From the NCBI GenBank assembly GCA_003248935.1, contig QFQF01000028.1:1-17684 (forward strand): a stretch of DNA of 17,684 nt. The letters run 5' to 3'. Positions within the stretch are counted from its first letter, which is position 1. Every line of letters starts with the position of its first letter. The DNA comes from Sphingobium sp. (lineage in GTDB: Bacteria; Pseudomonadota; Alphaproteobacteria; Sphingomonadales; Sphingomonadaceae). Shown here piece by piece: positions 1 through 7,257 of this stretch. The translations under genes were made by a program, and so were the position numbers. Under the pieces are notes generated by a model. That model ran no database searches, was not told the DNA's origin, and saw only the letters and a list, made by a program, of their open reading frames with translations.

Positions 1-19
1 ACCGCCCGTCGTCCACCAT
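1..19 (-). CDS. Start of a leftward gene, cut by the window edge
   Basis: Reading the minus strand, an ATG at 19-17 is preceded by a strong ribosome binding site (GGAGGGG, complement of 25-31) with 5 bases between them. Only six codons are visible (M V D D G R), so nothing can be said about function. It lies downstream of the tRNA-like gene in the same direction. The call rests only on the binding site and start codon. Confidence 0.35.
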
Positions 20-100
20 CGCTACCCCTCCAATGATCTTCAAACGTCAGGTTTAGGGAGCGTCAATTTGAATTGCTACCGTCTGCAACTGGTCGTTTGA

Positions 101-185
101 CGCCAGCGGCAGGGATCGAACCCGCACCCTCACTTAACGGCGAGGATCGCTGTAGCGATACGTCTACCAATTCCGTCACGCTGGC
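101..185 (-). tRNA. Class II (leucine-type) tRNA-like gene with abnormal anticodon arm
   Basis: The minus strand shows a 7-bp acceptor stem (185-179 with 108-102; an eighth pair 186/101 is possible), a leucine-type D arm (ACGGAATTGGTAGACGT), a T arm with a 5-bp stem and TTCGATC loop, and a total length of about 85 nt as in class II tRNAs. The central 33 nt do not fold as a normal anticodon arm. They form a 4-bp hairpin with a TACA tetraloop (TCGC-TACA-GCGA) and a CCTC/GAGG arm. No 5-bp stem with a 7-base loop can be drawn, so no anticodon is assigned. The 3' end reads G-TCA rather than an encoded CCA. A plausible promoter lies directly upstream. It could be a tRNA-Leu pseudogene or a non-decoding tRNA-like RNA. 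The tRNA fold is secure; decoding function is doubtful. Confidence 0.6.
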
Positions 186-190
186 GGTCT

Positions 191-220
191 CATTTAGCCC
201 GGCAACGGACGGCATTGCAA
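191..220 (-). promoter_or_regulatory. Putative promoter of the tRNA-like gene
   Basis: On the minus strand TTGCAA (220-215) and TAAATG (196-191) are 18 bases apart and resemble -35 and -10 boxes. Transcription would begin just ahead of the acceptor stem. The spacing and position fit a tRNA promoter. The match is by eye only. Confidence 0.4.
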
Positions 221-365
221 CGTCCGCTTACGGACGATGCCATCGATCATCGGAAAGGCCAGAGATGGTCGATTTTGCTCGGGCAGCTTTCGGTAAGAAG
301 GCGTGGGAGGGTGAGGGGATTCCCGCCTTTTGCGGTGCGATCAGAAAGAAGGACGACCCTCACCC

Positions 366-395
366 GACCCTCTCCCGCGAGGGAGGGAGAGGGCC
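366..395. repeat. Palindromic intergenic element (CCCTCTCC/GGAGAGGG)
   Basis: CCCTCTCC at 368-375 pairs with GGAGAGGG at 386-393, with an alternative inner stem CTCCC/GGGAG at 372-376 and 381-385. The C/T-rich lead-in and this stem-loop are typical of dispersed intergenic repeats in sphingomonads and xanthomonads. Copy number cannot be judged from one window. Confidence 0.5.
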
Positions 396-452
396 AGGAA
401 GTCCGCGGTGGTTTCCGACGAAAAGATGGGACATGGACCCTTCGCTATTGTC

Positions 453-480
453 CCGTCATCCCGGCGAAGGCTGGGATCGC
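453..480. repeat. REP-like palindrome (GTCATCCCGGCGAAGGCTGGGAT type)
   Basis: ATCCCGGC at 458-465 pairs, with one mismatch, with GCTGGGAT at 470-477 around a GAAG loop. The phrase beginning GTCATCCCGGCGAAGGCTGG is a widespread proteobacterial intergenic palindrome. It is not coding: the minus-strand frame gives the familiar spurious peptide AFAGMT. Confidence 0.6.
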
Positions 481-595
481 AGGCCCGATGGCGCGTCCCC
501 TCCGCAAGGCACCGGGCTTCGCCGGGGTGGCGGAATGTGGCCGATTTCGTGTGGGTATGTCCGGCGGAAAGGGGTGGGGAGCGGGCATGCCTTCC

Positions 596-719
596 CGGCG
601 CGGGGAGGGGAGCGTTTGCGCCGCAGGTGGCAGAGGGAGCAAGCGCCGCAGCGCAGCGCCAAGAGGCGCTCCCCCTCCGTCAGCGCTTCGCGCCGCCACC
701 TCCCCGTGACGGGGAGGAT
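596..719. repeat. Long imperfect inverted repeat ending in a CCTCCCCG hairpin
   Basis: The left part (about 600-640, containing GGGGAGGGGAGCG, GGTGGC and GGGAGC) is largely complementary to the right part (about 668-705, containing GCTCCC and GCCACC). This makes an imperfect cruciform-like repeat of about 120 bases. Its right end is a compact hairpin, CCTCCCCG (699-706), TGA, CGGGGAGG (710-717). The same core recurs at 14144-14172. It lies downstream of the leftward xylonate dehydratase gene, so it could also help end or protect that transcript, but there is no T-tract. Confidence 0.5.
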
Positions 720-784
720 GGTCCACCAACGGTCGATATCGCGCGGGCAGCCATTCCCCTCGTCCGTTCCGGCTTCAGCACGCC

Positions 785-2566
785 CTAGTGATTGTGGCGG
801 GGCGTGCGGGCGGAGAGGCCGCGATATTTGACGGCCATTTCCAGGACGGCGCCGTCCTCCATCTGGCCGGTCTTTTCCCGGAACAGCTCCTCCCAGGGGG
901 TGTGGCTCTCCGGCACGGGCGGAGGGGCGTCCTGCGCCTTGCGGCGGGCGATTTCCGCCGGGTCGACGAGGGCGTCGCAGCGGCCCGTGTTGATGTCGAT
1001 GCGGATCGTGTCGCCGGTGCGCAGCCACGAAAGGCCGCCGCCCGCCGCGCTTTCGGGCGAGCAGTTGAGGATCGAGGGGCTGTCCGACGTGCCCGACTGG
1101 CGCCCGTCGCCGAGCGTGGGCAGCCACTGCACGCCCGCGCGGATCAGCGCGTCGGGCGGCTGCATGTTCACGACCTCCGCCGAGCCGGGCCAGCCGAGCG
1201 GCCCGGCGCCGCGCATCACCAGGATACAGTCGGCGTCGATGCCGAGCGCGGGATCGTTGATCCGGTGGTGGTAGTCGTCCCCCCCCTCGAACACGATCGC
1301 CCGCGCCTCGAACACGCCCTCCGACCCCGGGCGGGACAAATAACGCTGGCGGAACTCCTCGCCGATGACCGAGGTCTTCATGATGCCGAAGTCGAACAGG
1401 TTGCCCGACAGGACGAGGAAGCCCGCATTCTCCTTCAGCGGCTGGCCGAACGGGCGGATGACCTCCCGGTCGCGGGCTTCGCGGCCGCTCAGATTCTCCG
1501 CCAGCGTCCTGCCGGTCACGGTCAGGCAACCGGCGGCGAGCACGCCCGCCTCGTTCAGTTCCCACATGACCGAGGGCACGCCGCCCGCGCGGTGGAAACG
1601 CTCGCCCAGGAAGCGCCCGGCGGGCTGCATGTCGAGGATCAGCGGCAGGGCATAGCCATGCTCGGTCCAGTCGGACGGATGGATGTCGACGCCCGCGTGG
1701 CGCGCCATCGCCATTACGTGCGGCTGCGCGTTGCTGGAGCCGCCCAGCGCGCTGACCACGCGGATCGCGTTCAGGAAGCTGTCGCGGGTGAGGATGCGCG
1801 ACGGGCGCAGATCCTCATAGGCCATGCCGACGATGCGGCGGCCGGTTTCGTAGGCCATCTGGCCGCGCTCGCGATAGGGCGCCGGGATGGCGGCGCAGCC
1901 GGGGAGCGAGAGGCCCAGCGCCTCCGCCACGGCGTTCATCGTCGAGGCGGTGCCCATGGTGTTGCAGTGGCCCGCGGACGGCGCGCTGTCGCAGGCGCGC
2001 TGAAGGAACTCCTCCTCGTCGATCTCGCCCGCCGCGAGCTTGCGGCGGCTGCGCCAGATGACGGTGCCCGAGCCGACCAGCTCGCCCTCATGCCAGCCGT
2101 CGAGCATCGGGCCGCCCGACAGGACGATGGCGGGAATGTCGACGGTGCTGGCCGCCATCACCTGCGACGGGGTGGTCTTGTCGCAGCCGGTGGTCAGCAC
2201 GACCGCGTCGATCGGATAGCCGTACAGGATCTCGACAAGGCCGAGATAGGCAAGGTTCCGGTCGAGCGCGGCCGTCGGCCTGCGGCAATTCTCGAAGATC
2301 GGGTGGACAGGAAATTCCATCGCGATGCCGCCCGCGTCCCGGATGCCGTCCCGCACCCGCTTCGCGAGGTCGAGATGGATGCGGTTGCAGGGGCTGAGGT
2401 CGCTGCCCGACTGGGCGATGCCGATGATCGGCCGGCCCGAGCGCAGCTCCTCCGGCGTGATGCCGTAGTTCATGAAGCGCTCCAGATAGAGCGCGACCAT
2501 GTCCGAACGCGCAGGATCGGCGAACCAGTCCTGCGAGCGAAAACGGCGGGCGGGTTGCGCGGTCAT
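785..2566 (-). CDS. xylD: D-xylonate dehydratase (IlvD/EDD family)
   Basis: This 593-residue protein dehydrates D-xylonate to 2-keto-3-deoxyxylonate, the third step of the Weimberg pathway, in the cytoplasm. The ATG at 2566 is chosen because GGGACAGGA lies just before it; the longer open frame runs into the preceding gene. Iron-sulfur ligand cysteines of the IlvD/EDD family are visible at C60 (SDLSPCNR), C128 (TTGCDKTTPS) and C201 (SAGHCNTMG). These are the same positions I recall for the Caulobacter xylonate dehydratase [2Fe-2S] cluster. Length matches the sugar-acid dehydratase branch (about 580-600 residues). It is the last gene of a three-gene leftward operon, 23 bases after the aldehyde dehydrogenase stop. 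Related enzymes act on L-arabonate, D-gluconate or D-galactonate, but xylX and xylB next door point to xylonate. Confidence 0.92.
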   Translation of the reverse strand: MTAQPARRFRSQDWFADPARSDMVALYLERFMNYGITPEELRSGRPIIGIAQSGSDLSPCNRIHLDLAKRVRDGIRDAGGIAMEFPVHPIFENCRRPTAALDRNLAYLGLVEILYGYPIDAVVLTTGCDKTTPSQVMAASTVDIPAIVLSGGPMLDGWHEGELVGSGTVIWRSRRKLAAGEIDEEEFLQRACDSAPSAGHCNTMGTASTMNAVAEALGLSLPGCAAIPAPYRERGQMAYETGRRIVGMAYEDLRPSRILTRDSFLNAIRVVSALGGSSNAQPHVMAMARHAGVDIHPSDWTEHGYALPLILDMQPAGRFLGERFHRAGGVPSVMWELNEAGVLAAGCLTVTGRTLAENLSGREARDREVIRPFGQPLKENAGFLVLSGNLFDFGIMKTSVIGEEFRQRYLSRPGSEGVFEARAIVFEGGDDYHHRINDPALGIDADCILVMRGAGPLGWPGSAEVVNMQPPDALIRAGVQWLPTLGDGRQSGTSDSPSILNCSPESAAGGGLSWLRTGDTIRIDINTGRCDALVDPAEIARRKAQDAPPPVPESHTPWEELFREKTGQMEDGAVLEMAVKYRGLSARTPRHNH

Positions 2567-2589
2567 TCCTGTCCCTTTCGATACGCGGT

Positions 2590-4170
2590 TCAGTTGCCCG
2601 CGAGCGTCAGCGTGCCGTCGATGCGGCGCGGCGCACCCCACGGGTTGGCGTCCGTCAGCCCCTCCGGCAGCAGCGCGGCGGGCAGATCCTGATAGCAGAC
2701 CGGGCGCAGGAAGCGATCGATCGCCAGCGTGCCGACCGAGGTGGTGCGGCCGTCCGAGGTCGACGGGTAGGGGCCGCCATGGACCATCGCGTGGCAGACC
2801 TCCACGCCGGTCGGCCAGCCGTTGACGAGAATGCGGCCGACCTTGCGCTCCAGCGCCGGGATCAGTTCCCGCGCCAGCGCATGGTCGCCCTCGTCGATCT
2901 GGAGCGTGGCGGTCAGCTGCCCCTCCAGCGCGGCGATGACGGTCGCGGCCTCGGCCATGTCCTTCACGGTCACGACGATCGAGGACGAGCCGAACACCTC
3001 ATGCCCCAGCACCCTGTCGGCGAGGAACTTCTCCGCCGTGGTCTTGAACAGGGCGCCGCGCGCCTGGTTGATGCCTTCGCCCACGCAGCCGCGGGCGACG
3101 GCGGTCACCGCCTCATGCGCGGCGAGGGTGTCGACGCCGCCCTGGAACGCCTCATAGATGCCCGGGGTCAGCATCTGGACCGGCTTCGATTCCGTGAGCG
3201 CGCCGCCCGCCGCCGCGAGGAAGGCGTCGAGGTCCGGCCCGTCGATGGCGATGACGAGGCCGGGATTGGTGCAGAACTGGCCCGCGCCCATCGTCAGCGA
3301 GGCGATGAAGGCCGGGGCGAGCGCCGCGCCGCGCGCCTTGAGCGCCGCCGGGAACAGGATCACCGGGTTGATCGAGCTCATCTCCGCATAGACGGGGATC
3401 GGCTCCTCACGGGTCGCGGCGATGCGCAGCAGGGCAAGGCCGCCGCCGCGCGAGCCGGTGAAGCCCACCGCCTTGATGCGCGGATCGGCGACCAGCGCGC
3501 CGCCCAGCGCGTTCGACGGGCCCGGGAGGTAGGAGAAGACGCCCTCCGGCAGGCCGCATTTGGCGACCGCCGACCGGATGGCGCGGGCCACCAGCTCTCC
3601 GGTGCCCGGATGCGCCGGGTGCCCCTTCACGACGACGGGGCAGCCCGCCGCGAGCGCCGAGGCGGTGTCGCCGCCCGCGACCGAGAAGGCGAGCGGGAAG
3701 TTCGACGCACCGAACACGGCGACCGGGCCGACCGCGATGTGCCGGCGGCGCAGGTCGGAGCGGGGCAGGGGCGTCCGCTCCGGCAGCGCGGGGTCGATGG
3801 TGAGCTGCGCCCAGCTCCCCTCCCGCAATATCTGCGCGAACAGGCGGAGCTGGCCGGTGGTGCGGCCGCGCTCGCCCTGGAGCCGGGCCTGCGGCAGGCC
3901 GGTTTCCGCCATGGCGCGATCGACCAGAGCATCGCCGATCGCCATGATCTCGTCCGCGATCGTTTCAAGGAACGTCGCGCGCGCGCCCGGCGCCAGTTCG
4001 GCGAAGGCGACGGCGGCCGCGTCGGCCAGGGCGCAGGCGCGGTCGACATCCGCCGGGCCGGCGCTGGCGAAGGCGGGGCCGATGGCGGCGCCGGTGGCGG
4101 GATTGATCGCCTCGAAGGTCGTGTCGCCGGAAGCCTCCGTCGCGCCGATGAGCATTGCGCCGTTGATCAT
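2590..4170 (-). CDS. xylA: Alpha-ketoglutarate semialdehyde (2,5-dioxovalerate) dehydrogenase
   Basis: This NAD(P)-dependent aldehyde dehydrogenase of 526 residues oxidises 2-oxoglutarate semialdehyde to 2-oxoglutarate, the last step of the Weimberg pathway. Aldehyde dehydrogenase landmarks are visible: N157 (GASNFP), K182 (VVKGHP), the cofactor-loop FTGS at 237-240, general base E263 (YAEMSS) and catalytic C300 (GQFCTNPG). The C-terminal FLRPVCYQDLP...NPWG...RIDG is characteristic of the KGSADH subgroup. The ATG at 4170 follows AGGTGA at a normal distance. The kinase lies 39 bases upstream and xylD 23 bases downstream, consistent with one transcript. The symbol follows Caulobacter usage, where xylA is this dehydrogenase and not xylose isomerase. 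The family assignment is firm; substrate is inferred from subgroup and context. Confidence 0.9.
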   Translation of the reverse strand: MINGAMLIGATEASGDTTFEAINPATGAAIGPAFASAGPADVDRACALADAAAVAFAELAPGARATFLETIADEIMAIGDALVDRAMAETGLPQARLQGERGRTTGQLRLFAQILREGSWAQLTIDPALPERTPLPRSDLRRRHIAVGPVAVFGASNFPLAFSVAGGDTASALAAGCPVVVKGHPAHPGTGELVARAIRSAVAKCGLPEGVFSYLPGPSNALGGALVADPRIKAVGFTGSRGGGLALLRIAATREEPIPVYAEMSSINPVILFPAALKARGAALAPAFIASLTMGAGQFCTNPGLVIAIDGPDLDAFLAAAGGALTESKPVQMLTPGIYEAFQGGVDTLAAHEAVTAVARGCVGEGINQARGALFKTTAEKFLADRVLGHEVFGSSSIVVTVKDMAEAATVIAALEGQLTATLQIDEGDHALARELIPALERKVGRILVNGWPTGVEVCHAMVHGGPYPSTSDGRTTSVGTLAIDRFLRPVCYQDLPAALLPEGLTDANPWGAPRRIDGTLTLAGN

Positions 4171-4209
4171 GTCGTCACCTCATGTCGAATAGTGAAAGGG
4201 AAAAGCGGG

Positions 4210-5226
4210 TCAGCGCCGGACGTCGAAATGGCCCTGGCTGAAGGTTGCAAGATCGTCCGCGTCCGCCACGCTGGCGTCCCCGGCCGTGTAATGCTTGAGG
4301 CAGGCGAGGGCGAGGCCGGCGTCCGCCGCCGCCTCCAGCCCGTCGCCGATATGCGCGAGGACGCCCGCCGCGAACGCGTCGCCGGTGCCGATCCGGTCGA
4401 TGACCGCGCGCAGCGTCACCGCCTGCGTCTGATAGGCATCGTCCCGCCCGTCGAGGCGGGCGGACAGGGTATAGGTGTCGGCGTCGATCGTCTCCCGCGC
4501 GGTCGAGGCGATGTGGCGCAGGTCGGGGAACGCGTCGAACAGCGCCTGCGCGGCGGCGCGGCGGCGGTCCGGCCCGTCGCCGCTGAACGCCCGGCCCAGC
4601 AGCAGGCCGATGTCCCGGTGATTGCCGATGAACAGGTCCGCCAGCGCCACGAAGCCGGTCAGGATGGCGCGCGGGTCGCCGTCCCACTGCTCCCACAGGG
4701 TCGCGCGATAGTTGCCGTCGAACGAGACGCGCACGCCCAGCGCCTTTGCCGCGCGGGCGGCGGCGAGGCCGAGGGCGGCGCTGTCCGGGCCAAGGGCGGG
4801 CGTGATCCCTGACAGGTGCAGCCACGCGGCGCCGTCGAGCAGCGCGGGCCAGTCGAAATCATCGGCATGCGCGCGCGCGAAGGTCGATCCGGCGCGGTCG
4901 TAGAGGATCGAGGAGGGGCGGATGCCCGCGCCGGGGCTGAGATAATAGAGGCCGAGGCGTCCATCGGCGCGCAGCACGTGCGCGGTGTCGACGCCATGGC
5001 GGCGCAGATGCGCGAGCGCCCCGTCGCCCGCCACTCCGTGCGGCAGGACGGTGGCGACCCGGCTGTCGATGCCGAGGCTGGCAAGGGCGATGGCGACGTT
5101 CGCCTCCGCCCCGCCGAAATGGCCGAGCAGGCCCGGCGTGTCGAACAGACGCGCGTCCTTCCCGCCCGACAGGCGGAGCAGCATTTCGCCGAGGCAGACG
5201 ACGATGCCCGTGCGCCCTTCATTCAT
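4210..5226 (-). CDS. kdgK: PfkB-family sugar kinase, probable 2-keto-3-deoxygluconate kinase
   Basis: The 338-residue protein is a ribokinase-fold (PfkB) kinase. It has the N-terminal sugar-binding stretch GGAEANVAIALASLG (38-52), a KDG-kinase-like FDGNYR (169-174), and the PfkB signature DRIGTGDAFAAG (277-288) with catalytic D283. It probably phosphorylates 2-keto-3-deoxygluconate with ATP to KDPG, which feeds the Entner-Doudoroff route. The ATG at 5226 is preferred over an in-frame GTG at 5247 because GGAGG and AAAGG lie between them, upstream of the ATG. It is the first gene of the leftward operon and faces the divergent operator. The Weimberg pathway itself needs no kinase; with a GH67 gene nearby, the likely source of KDG is glucuronate. 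2-keto-3-deoxygalactonate kinase activity is possible. Confidence 0.8.
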   Translation of the reverse strand: MNEGRTGIVVCLGEMLLRLSGGKDARLFDTPGLLGHFGGAEANVAIALASLGIDSRVATVLPHGVAGDGALAHLRRHGVDTAHVLRADGRLGLYYLSPGAGIRPSSILYDRAGSTFARAHADDFDWPALLDGAAWLHLSGITPALGPDSAALGLAAARAAKALGVRVSFDGNYRATLWEQWDGDPRAILTGFVALADLFIGNHRDIGLLLGRAFSGDGPDRRRAAAQALFDAFPDLRHIASTARETIDADTYTLSARLDGRDDAYQTQAVTLRAVIDRIGTGDAFAAGVLAHIGDGLEAAADAGLALACLKHYTAGDASVADADDLATFSQGHFDVRR

Positions 5227-5280
5227 GGTAACCTTTGCATCCTCCACATTTCACCGGCCGTCGCACTTTATGAAAACCGC

Positions 5281-5309
5281 TTGACACCGGGGACATATGG
5301 CTGTTGGTA
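5281..5309 (+). promoter_or_regulatory. Putative promoter of the xylX operon
   Basis: A perfect TTGACA at 5281-5286 is followed after 17 bases by TTGGTA (5304-5309), a weak -10 box that overlaps the operator. Transcription would start near 5316, about 30 bases before xylX. The -35 box is convincing; the -10 is not consensus, so the promoter may be weak or use a slightly shifted -10. Confidence 0.45.
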
Positions 5310-5319
5310 GCGCTATCAA
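5304..5319. promoter_or_regulatory. LacI-type operator in the divergent xyl control region
   Basis: TTGGTAGCGCTATCAA is a 16-bp inverted repeat with one mismatched pair and a central CG, the usual architecture of LacI-family operators. It covers the proposed -10 and start region of the rightward operon and lies 78 bases from the leftward kdgK start, so a bound repressor could control both operons. The obvious candidate regulator is the LacI-family protein encoded at 14532-15608; this pairing is inferred. Confidence 0.7.
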
Positions 5320-5345
5320 ATACAACTGTCGAGTGGGAGTTGGAA

Positions 5346-6491
5346 ATGTCGGGGCTTTTTTCACTGCGCGGCGATTTGCCGCCCGACTGGCGTTCGGGCC
5401 AGTTCGTCGGCCGTGTCCTTACCGCGGAGGGGCCGAGCCCGATTCTGGTGCGTGAGGGAATCGTCTATGACATGTCGGCGGTCGCGCCGACCGTGTCGCT
5501 GCTGATCGATCGCCTGCCGGTGTCGACGGGCGGCGGCAGCAGCCTGGGGCCGCTCGATGCGCTCGACCTGCCCTTGCTGAGCCCCGTCGACCTGCAGTGC
5601 GTGAAGGCGTGCGGCGTGACGTTCGCGCTGTCCGCGATCGAGCGGGTGATCGAGGAGCGCGCGCGCGGCGATTCGGGTGCAGCGGCGGCCATTCGCGGCC
5701 GGCTGGAGGAACGGGTCGGCGGATCGATCCGCCTGGTCGTGCCGGGGTCCGAGGAAGCGGCGGCGCTGAAGCAGGCGCTGATCGAGGACGGCCTGTGGTC
5801 GCAATATCTGGAGGTCGCGATCGGCCCCGATGCCGAGGTGTTCACCAAGTCGCCGGTGCTGTCCACCGTCGGCGCGGGCGCGGACATCGGCGTGCGGTCC
5901 GATTCCACCTGGAACAACCCCGAACCCGAAGTCGTGCTGATCGTCGATTCCACCGGCACGGCGGCCGGCGCGACGCTGGGCAACGACGTCAACCTGCGCG
6001 ATTTCGAGGGGCGTTCGGCCCTGCTGCTCGGCAAGGCGAAGGACAATAACGCGTCCTGCTCGCTCGGCCCGCTGATCCGCCTGTTCGACGACAGCTTCAC
6101 CATCGACGACGTGCGCGCCGCCGAGGTCGAGCTGACCATCGAGGGGCCGGAGGGCTATCGCCTCGAAGGCGTCAGCTCGATGAACCAGATCAGCCGCGAT
6201 CCGCTCGACCTCGTCCGCCAGACGCTGAGCGAGCACCAGTATCCCGACGGCTTCGCGCTGTTCCTGGGCACGCTGTTCGCGCCGGTGCAGGACCGCGACG
6301 AGGCGGGCCGGGGTTTCACCCACAAGGTCGGCGACATCGTCGCGATCGCGACCCCGCGCCTTGGCCGCCTGGTCAACCGCGTCGTGACATCCAAGGAGGC
6401 GGCGCCGTGGACCGACGGCATCGCCGCGCTGATGACCAACCTCGCCGGGCGCGGGCTGCTGTCCGCGCGCGTGGAGGAACCGGCGGCATGA
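5346..6491 (+). CDS. xylX: 2-keto-3-deoxyxylonate dehydratase (FAH family)
   Basis: This 381-residue fumarylacetoacetate-hydrolase-fold enzyme converts 2-keto-3-deoxy-D-xylonate to 2-oxoglutarate semialdehyde, step four of the Weimberg pathway. Its sequence closely follows Caulobacter XylX as I remember it: APVDLQCVKACGVTFA-like and ERVIEERARGD segments, WSQYLEVAIGPDAEVFTK, NNPEPEVVL, GNDVNLRDFEGRSALLL and a C-terminal QYPDGFALFLGT. Likely metal-binding acids are E193, E195 and D214. The ATG at 5346 is chosen because GGGAGTTGGAA precedes it and MSGLFSLRGDLPPDW aligns with the family; an in-frame TTG at 5304 lies inside the operator. It is the first gene of the rightward operon and its TGA overlaps the xylB start (ATGA). 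Its presence distinguishes the Weimberg route from the aldolase-based Dahms route. Confidence 0.92.
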   Translation: MSGLFSLRGDLPPDWRSGQFVGRVLTAEGPSPILVREGIVYDMSAVAPTVSLLIDRLPVSTGGGSSLGPLDALDLPLLSPVDLQCVKACGVTFALSAIERVIEERARGDSGAAAAIRGRLEERVGGSIRLVVPGSEEAAALKQALIEDGLWSQYLEVAIGPDAEVFTKSPVLSTVGAGADIGVRSDSTWNNPEPEVVLIVDSTGTAAGATLGNDVNLRDFEGRSALLLGKAKDNNASCSLGPLIRLFDDSFTIDDVRAAEVELTIEGPEGYRLEGVSSMNQISRDPLDLVRQTLSEHQYPDGFALFLGTLFAPVQDRDEAGRGFTHKVGDIVAIATPRLGRLVNRVVTSKEAAPWTDGIAALMTNLAGRGLLSARVEEPAA

Positions 6492-7252
6492 GCGATCGCG
6501 CCATCTACCCCAGCCTGAAGGGCAAGCGGGTATTCATCAGCGGCGGCGGCAGCGGTATCGGCGAGGGTCTGGTCGAAGGGTTCGTGGCGCAGGGCGCGCG
6601 CGTCGCCTTCTGCGACATTCTGGAGACCGAGAGCCGGGCGCTGGTCGGGAAGCTGAGCGAGGGCGCGGCGTTCGCGCCGACGTTCCTGGCGTGCGACCTG
6701 CGCGACCTGGACGCGCTGGAGGCGACACTCGGCGCGGCCGAGCAGGCGCTGGGCGGCATCGACATCCTGATCAACAACGCGGCGCGCGACGACCGGCACA
6801 CGATCGCCGACGTGACCCCGGCCTTCTGGGACGAGAATCTGGCGGTGAACCTGCGCCACCAGTTCTTCGCGGCGAAGGCGGCGGTCCCGGCGATGCGCCG
6901 GGCGGGCGGCGGCGCGATCCTGAACTTCGGTTCGATCAGCTGGCATCTGGCCCTGTCCGACCTTGTCCTCTATCAGACGGCGAAGGCGGCGATCGAGGGC
7001 CTGACGCGTGGCCTTGCCCGTGAACTGGGGCGGGAGAACATCCGCGTCAACACGATCGTCCCCGGCAACGTGAAGACGGAGCGGCAGATGAAGTGGTACA
7101 CGCCCGAGGGCGAGGCGGAGATCGTCGCGGCGCAGTGCCTGGACGGGCGGATCGTGCCGTCGGACGTCGCCGCGCTGGCGATGTTCCTGGCGTCGGACGA
7201 TGCGCGCATGTGCACCGCCCACGATTATTTCATCGACGCCGGCTGGCGCTGA
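6488..7252 (+). CDS. xylB: NAD-dependent D-xylose 1-dehydrogenase (SDR family)
   Basis: The 254-residue short-chain dehydrogenase oxidises D-xylose to D-xylono-lactone, the first step of the Weimberg pathway. It has the Rossmann motif GGGSGIG (19-25), NNAA (96-99), and the catalytic set S149, Y162 and K166 (YQTAK). Stretches such as NFGSISWHL, VVPGNVKT-like VPGNVKTERQMKWYTPEGE, IVAAQCLDGRIVP and the terminal IDAGWR closely match Caulobacter XylB. The start overlaps the xylX stop by four bases, which suggests translational coupling. The next gene begins six bases after its stop. A 281-residue version of the frame would run back into xylX and has no support. Confidence 0.95.
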   Translation: MSDRAIYPSLKGKRVFISGGGSGIGEGLVEGFVAQGARVAFCDILETESRALVGKLSEGAAFAPTFLACDLRDLDALEATLGAAEQALGGIDILINNAARDDRHTIADVTPAFWDENLAVNLRHQFFAAKAAVPAMRRAGGGAILNFGSISWHLALSDLVLYQTAKAAIEGLTRGLARELGRENIRVNTIVPGNVKTERQMKWYTPEGEAEIVAAQCLDGRIVPSDVAALAMFLASDDARMCTAHDYFIDAGWR

Positions 7253-7257
7253 GCCGC

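Larger units (their letters stand above)
190..784. other. Non-coding, repeat-rich intergenic region
   Basis: About 600 bases between the tRNA-like gene and the end of the xylonate dehydratase gene. Several overlapping frames are open on both strands, but none has a convincing start or recognisable protein. The region holds a hairpin at 211-241, three palindromic repeat elements listed separately, and a stretch at 718-784 in which I see nothing. Confidence 0.6.

Noticed and set aside
211..241. Hairpin GGCAT...GTCCG-CTTA-CGGAC...ATGCC
   Set aside because: It overlaps the proposed -35 box of the tRNA-like gene and has no T-tract. I could not decide between a chance fold and a regulatory element.
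73..831. Overlapping open frames in all three plus frames of the left intergenic region
   Set aside because: They translate the tRNA-like gene and palindromic repeats; the peptides are repeat-derived and lack binding sites.
788..2692. 634-codon open frame on the plus strand opposite xylD
   Set aside because: It is the mirror of xylD in GC-rich DNA; its product is an R/A/D/H-rich low-complexity string with no family features.
2779..4812. 677-codon plus-strand frame opposite the aldehyde dehydrogenase and kinase
   Set aside because: It crosses two well-supported minus-strand genes and its translation has antisense-type composition.
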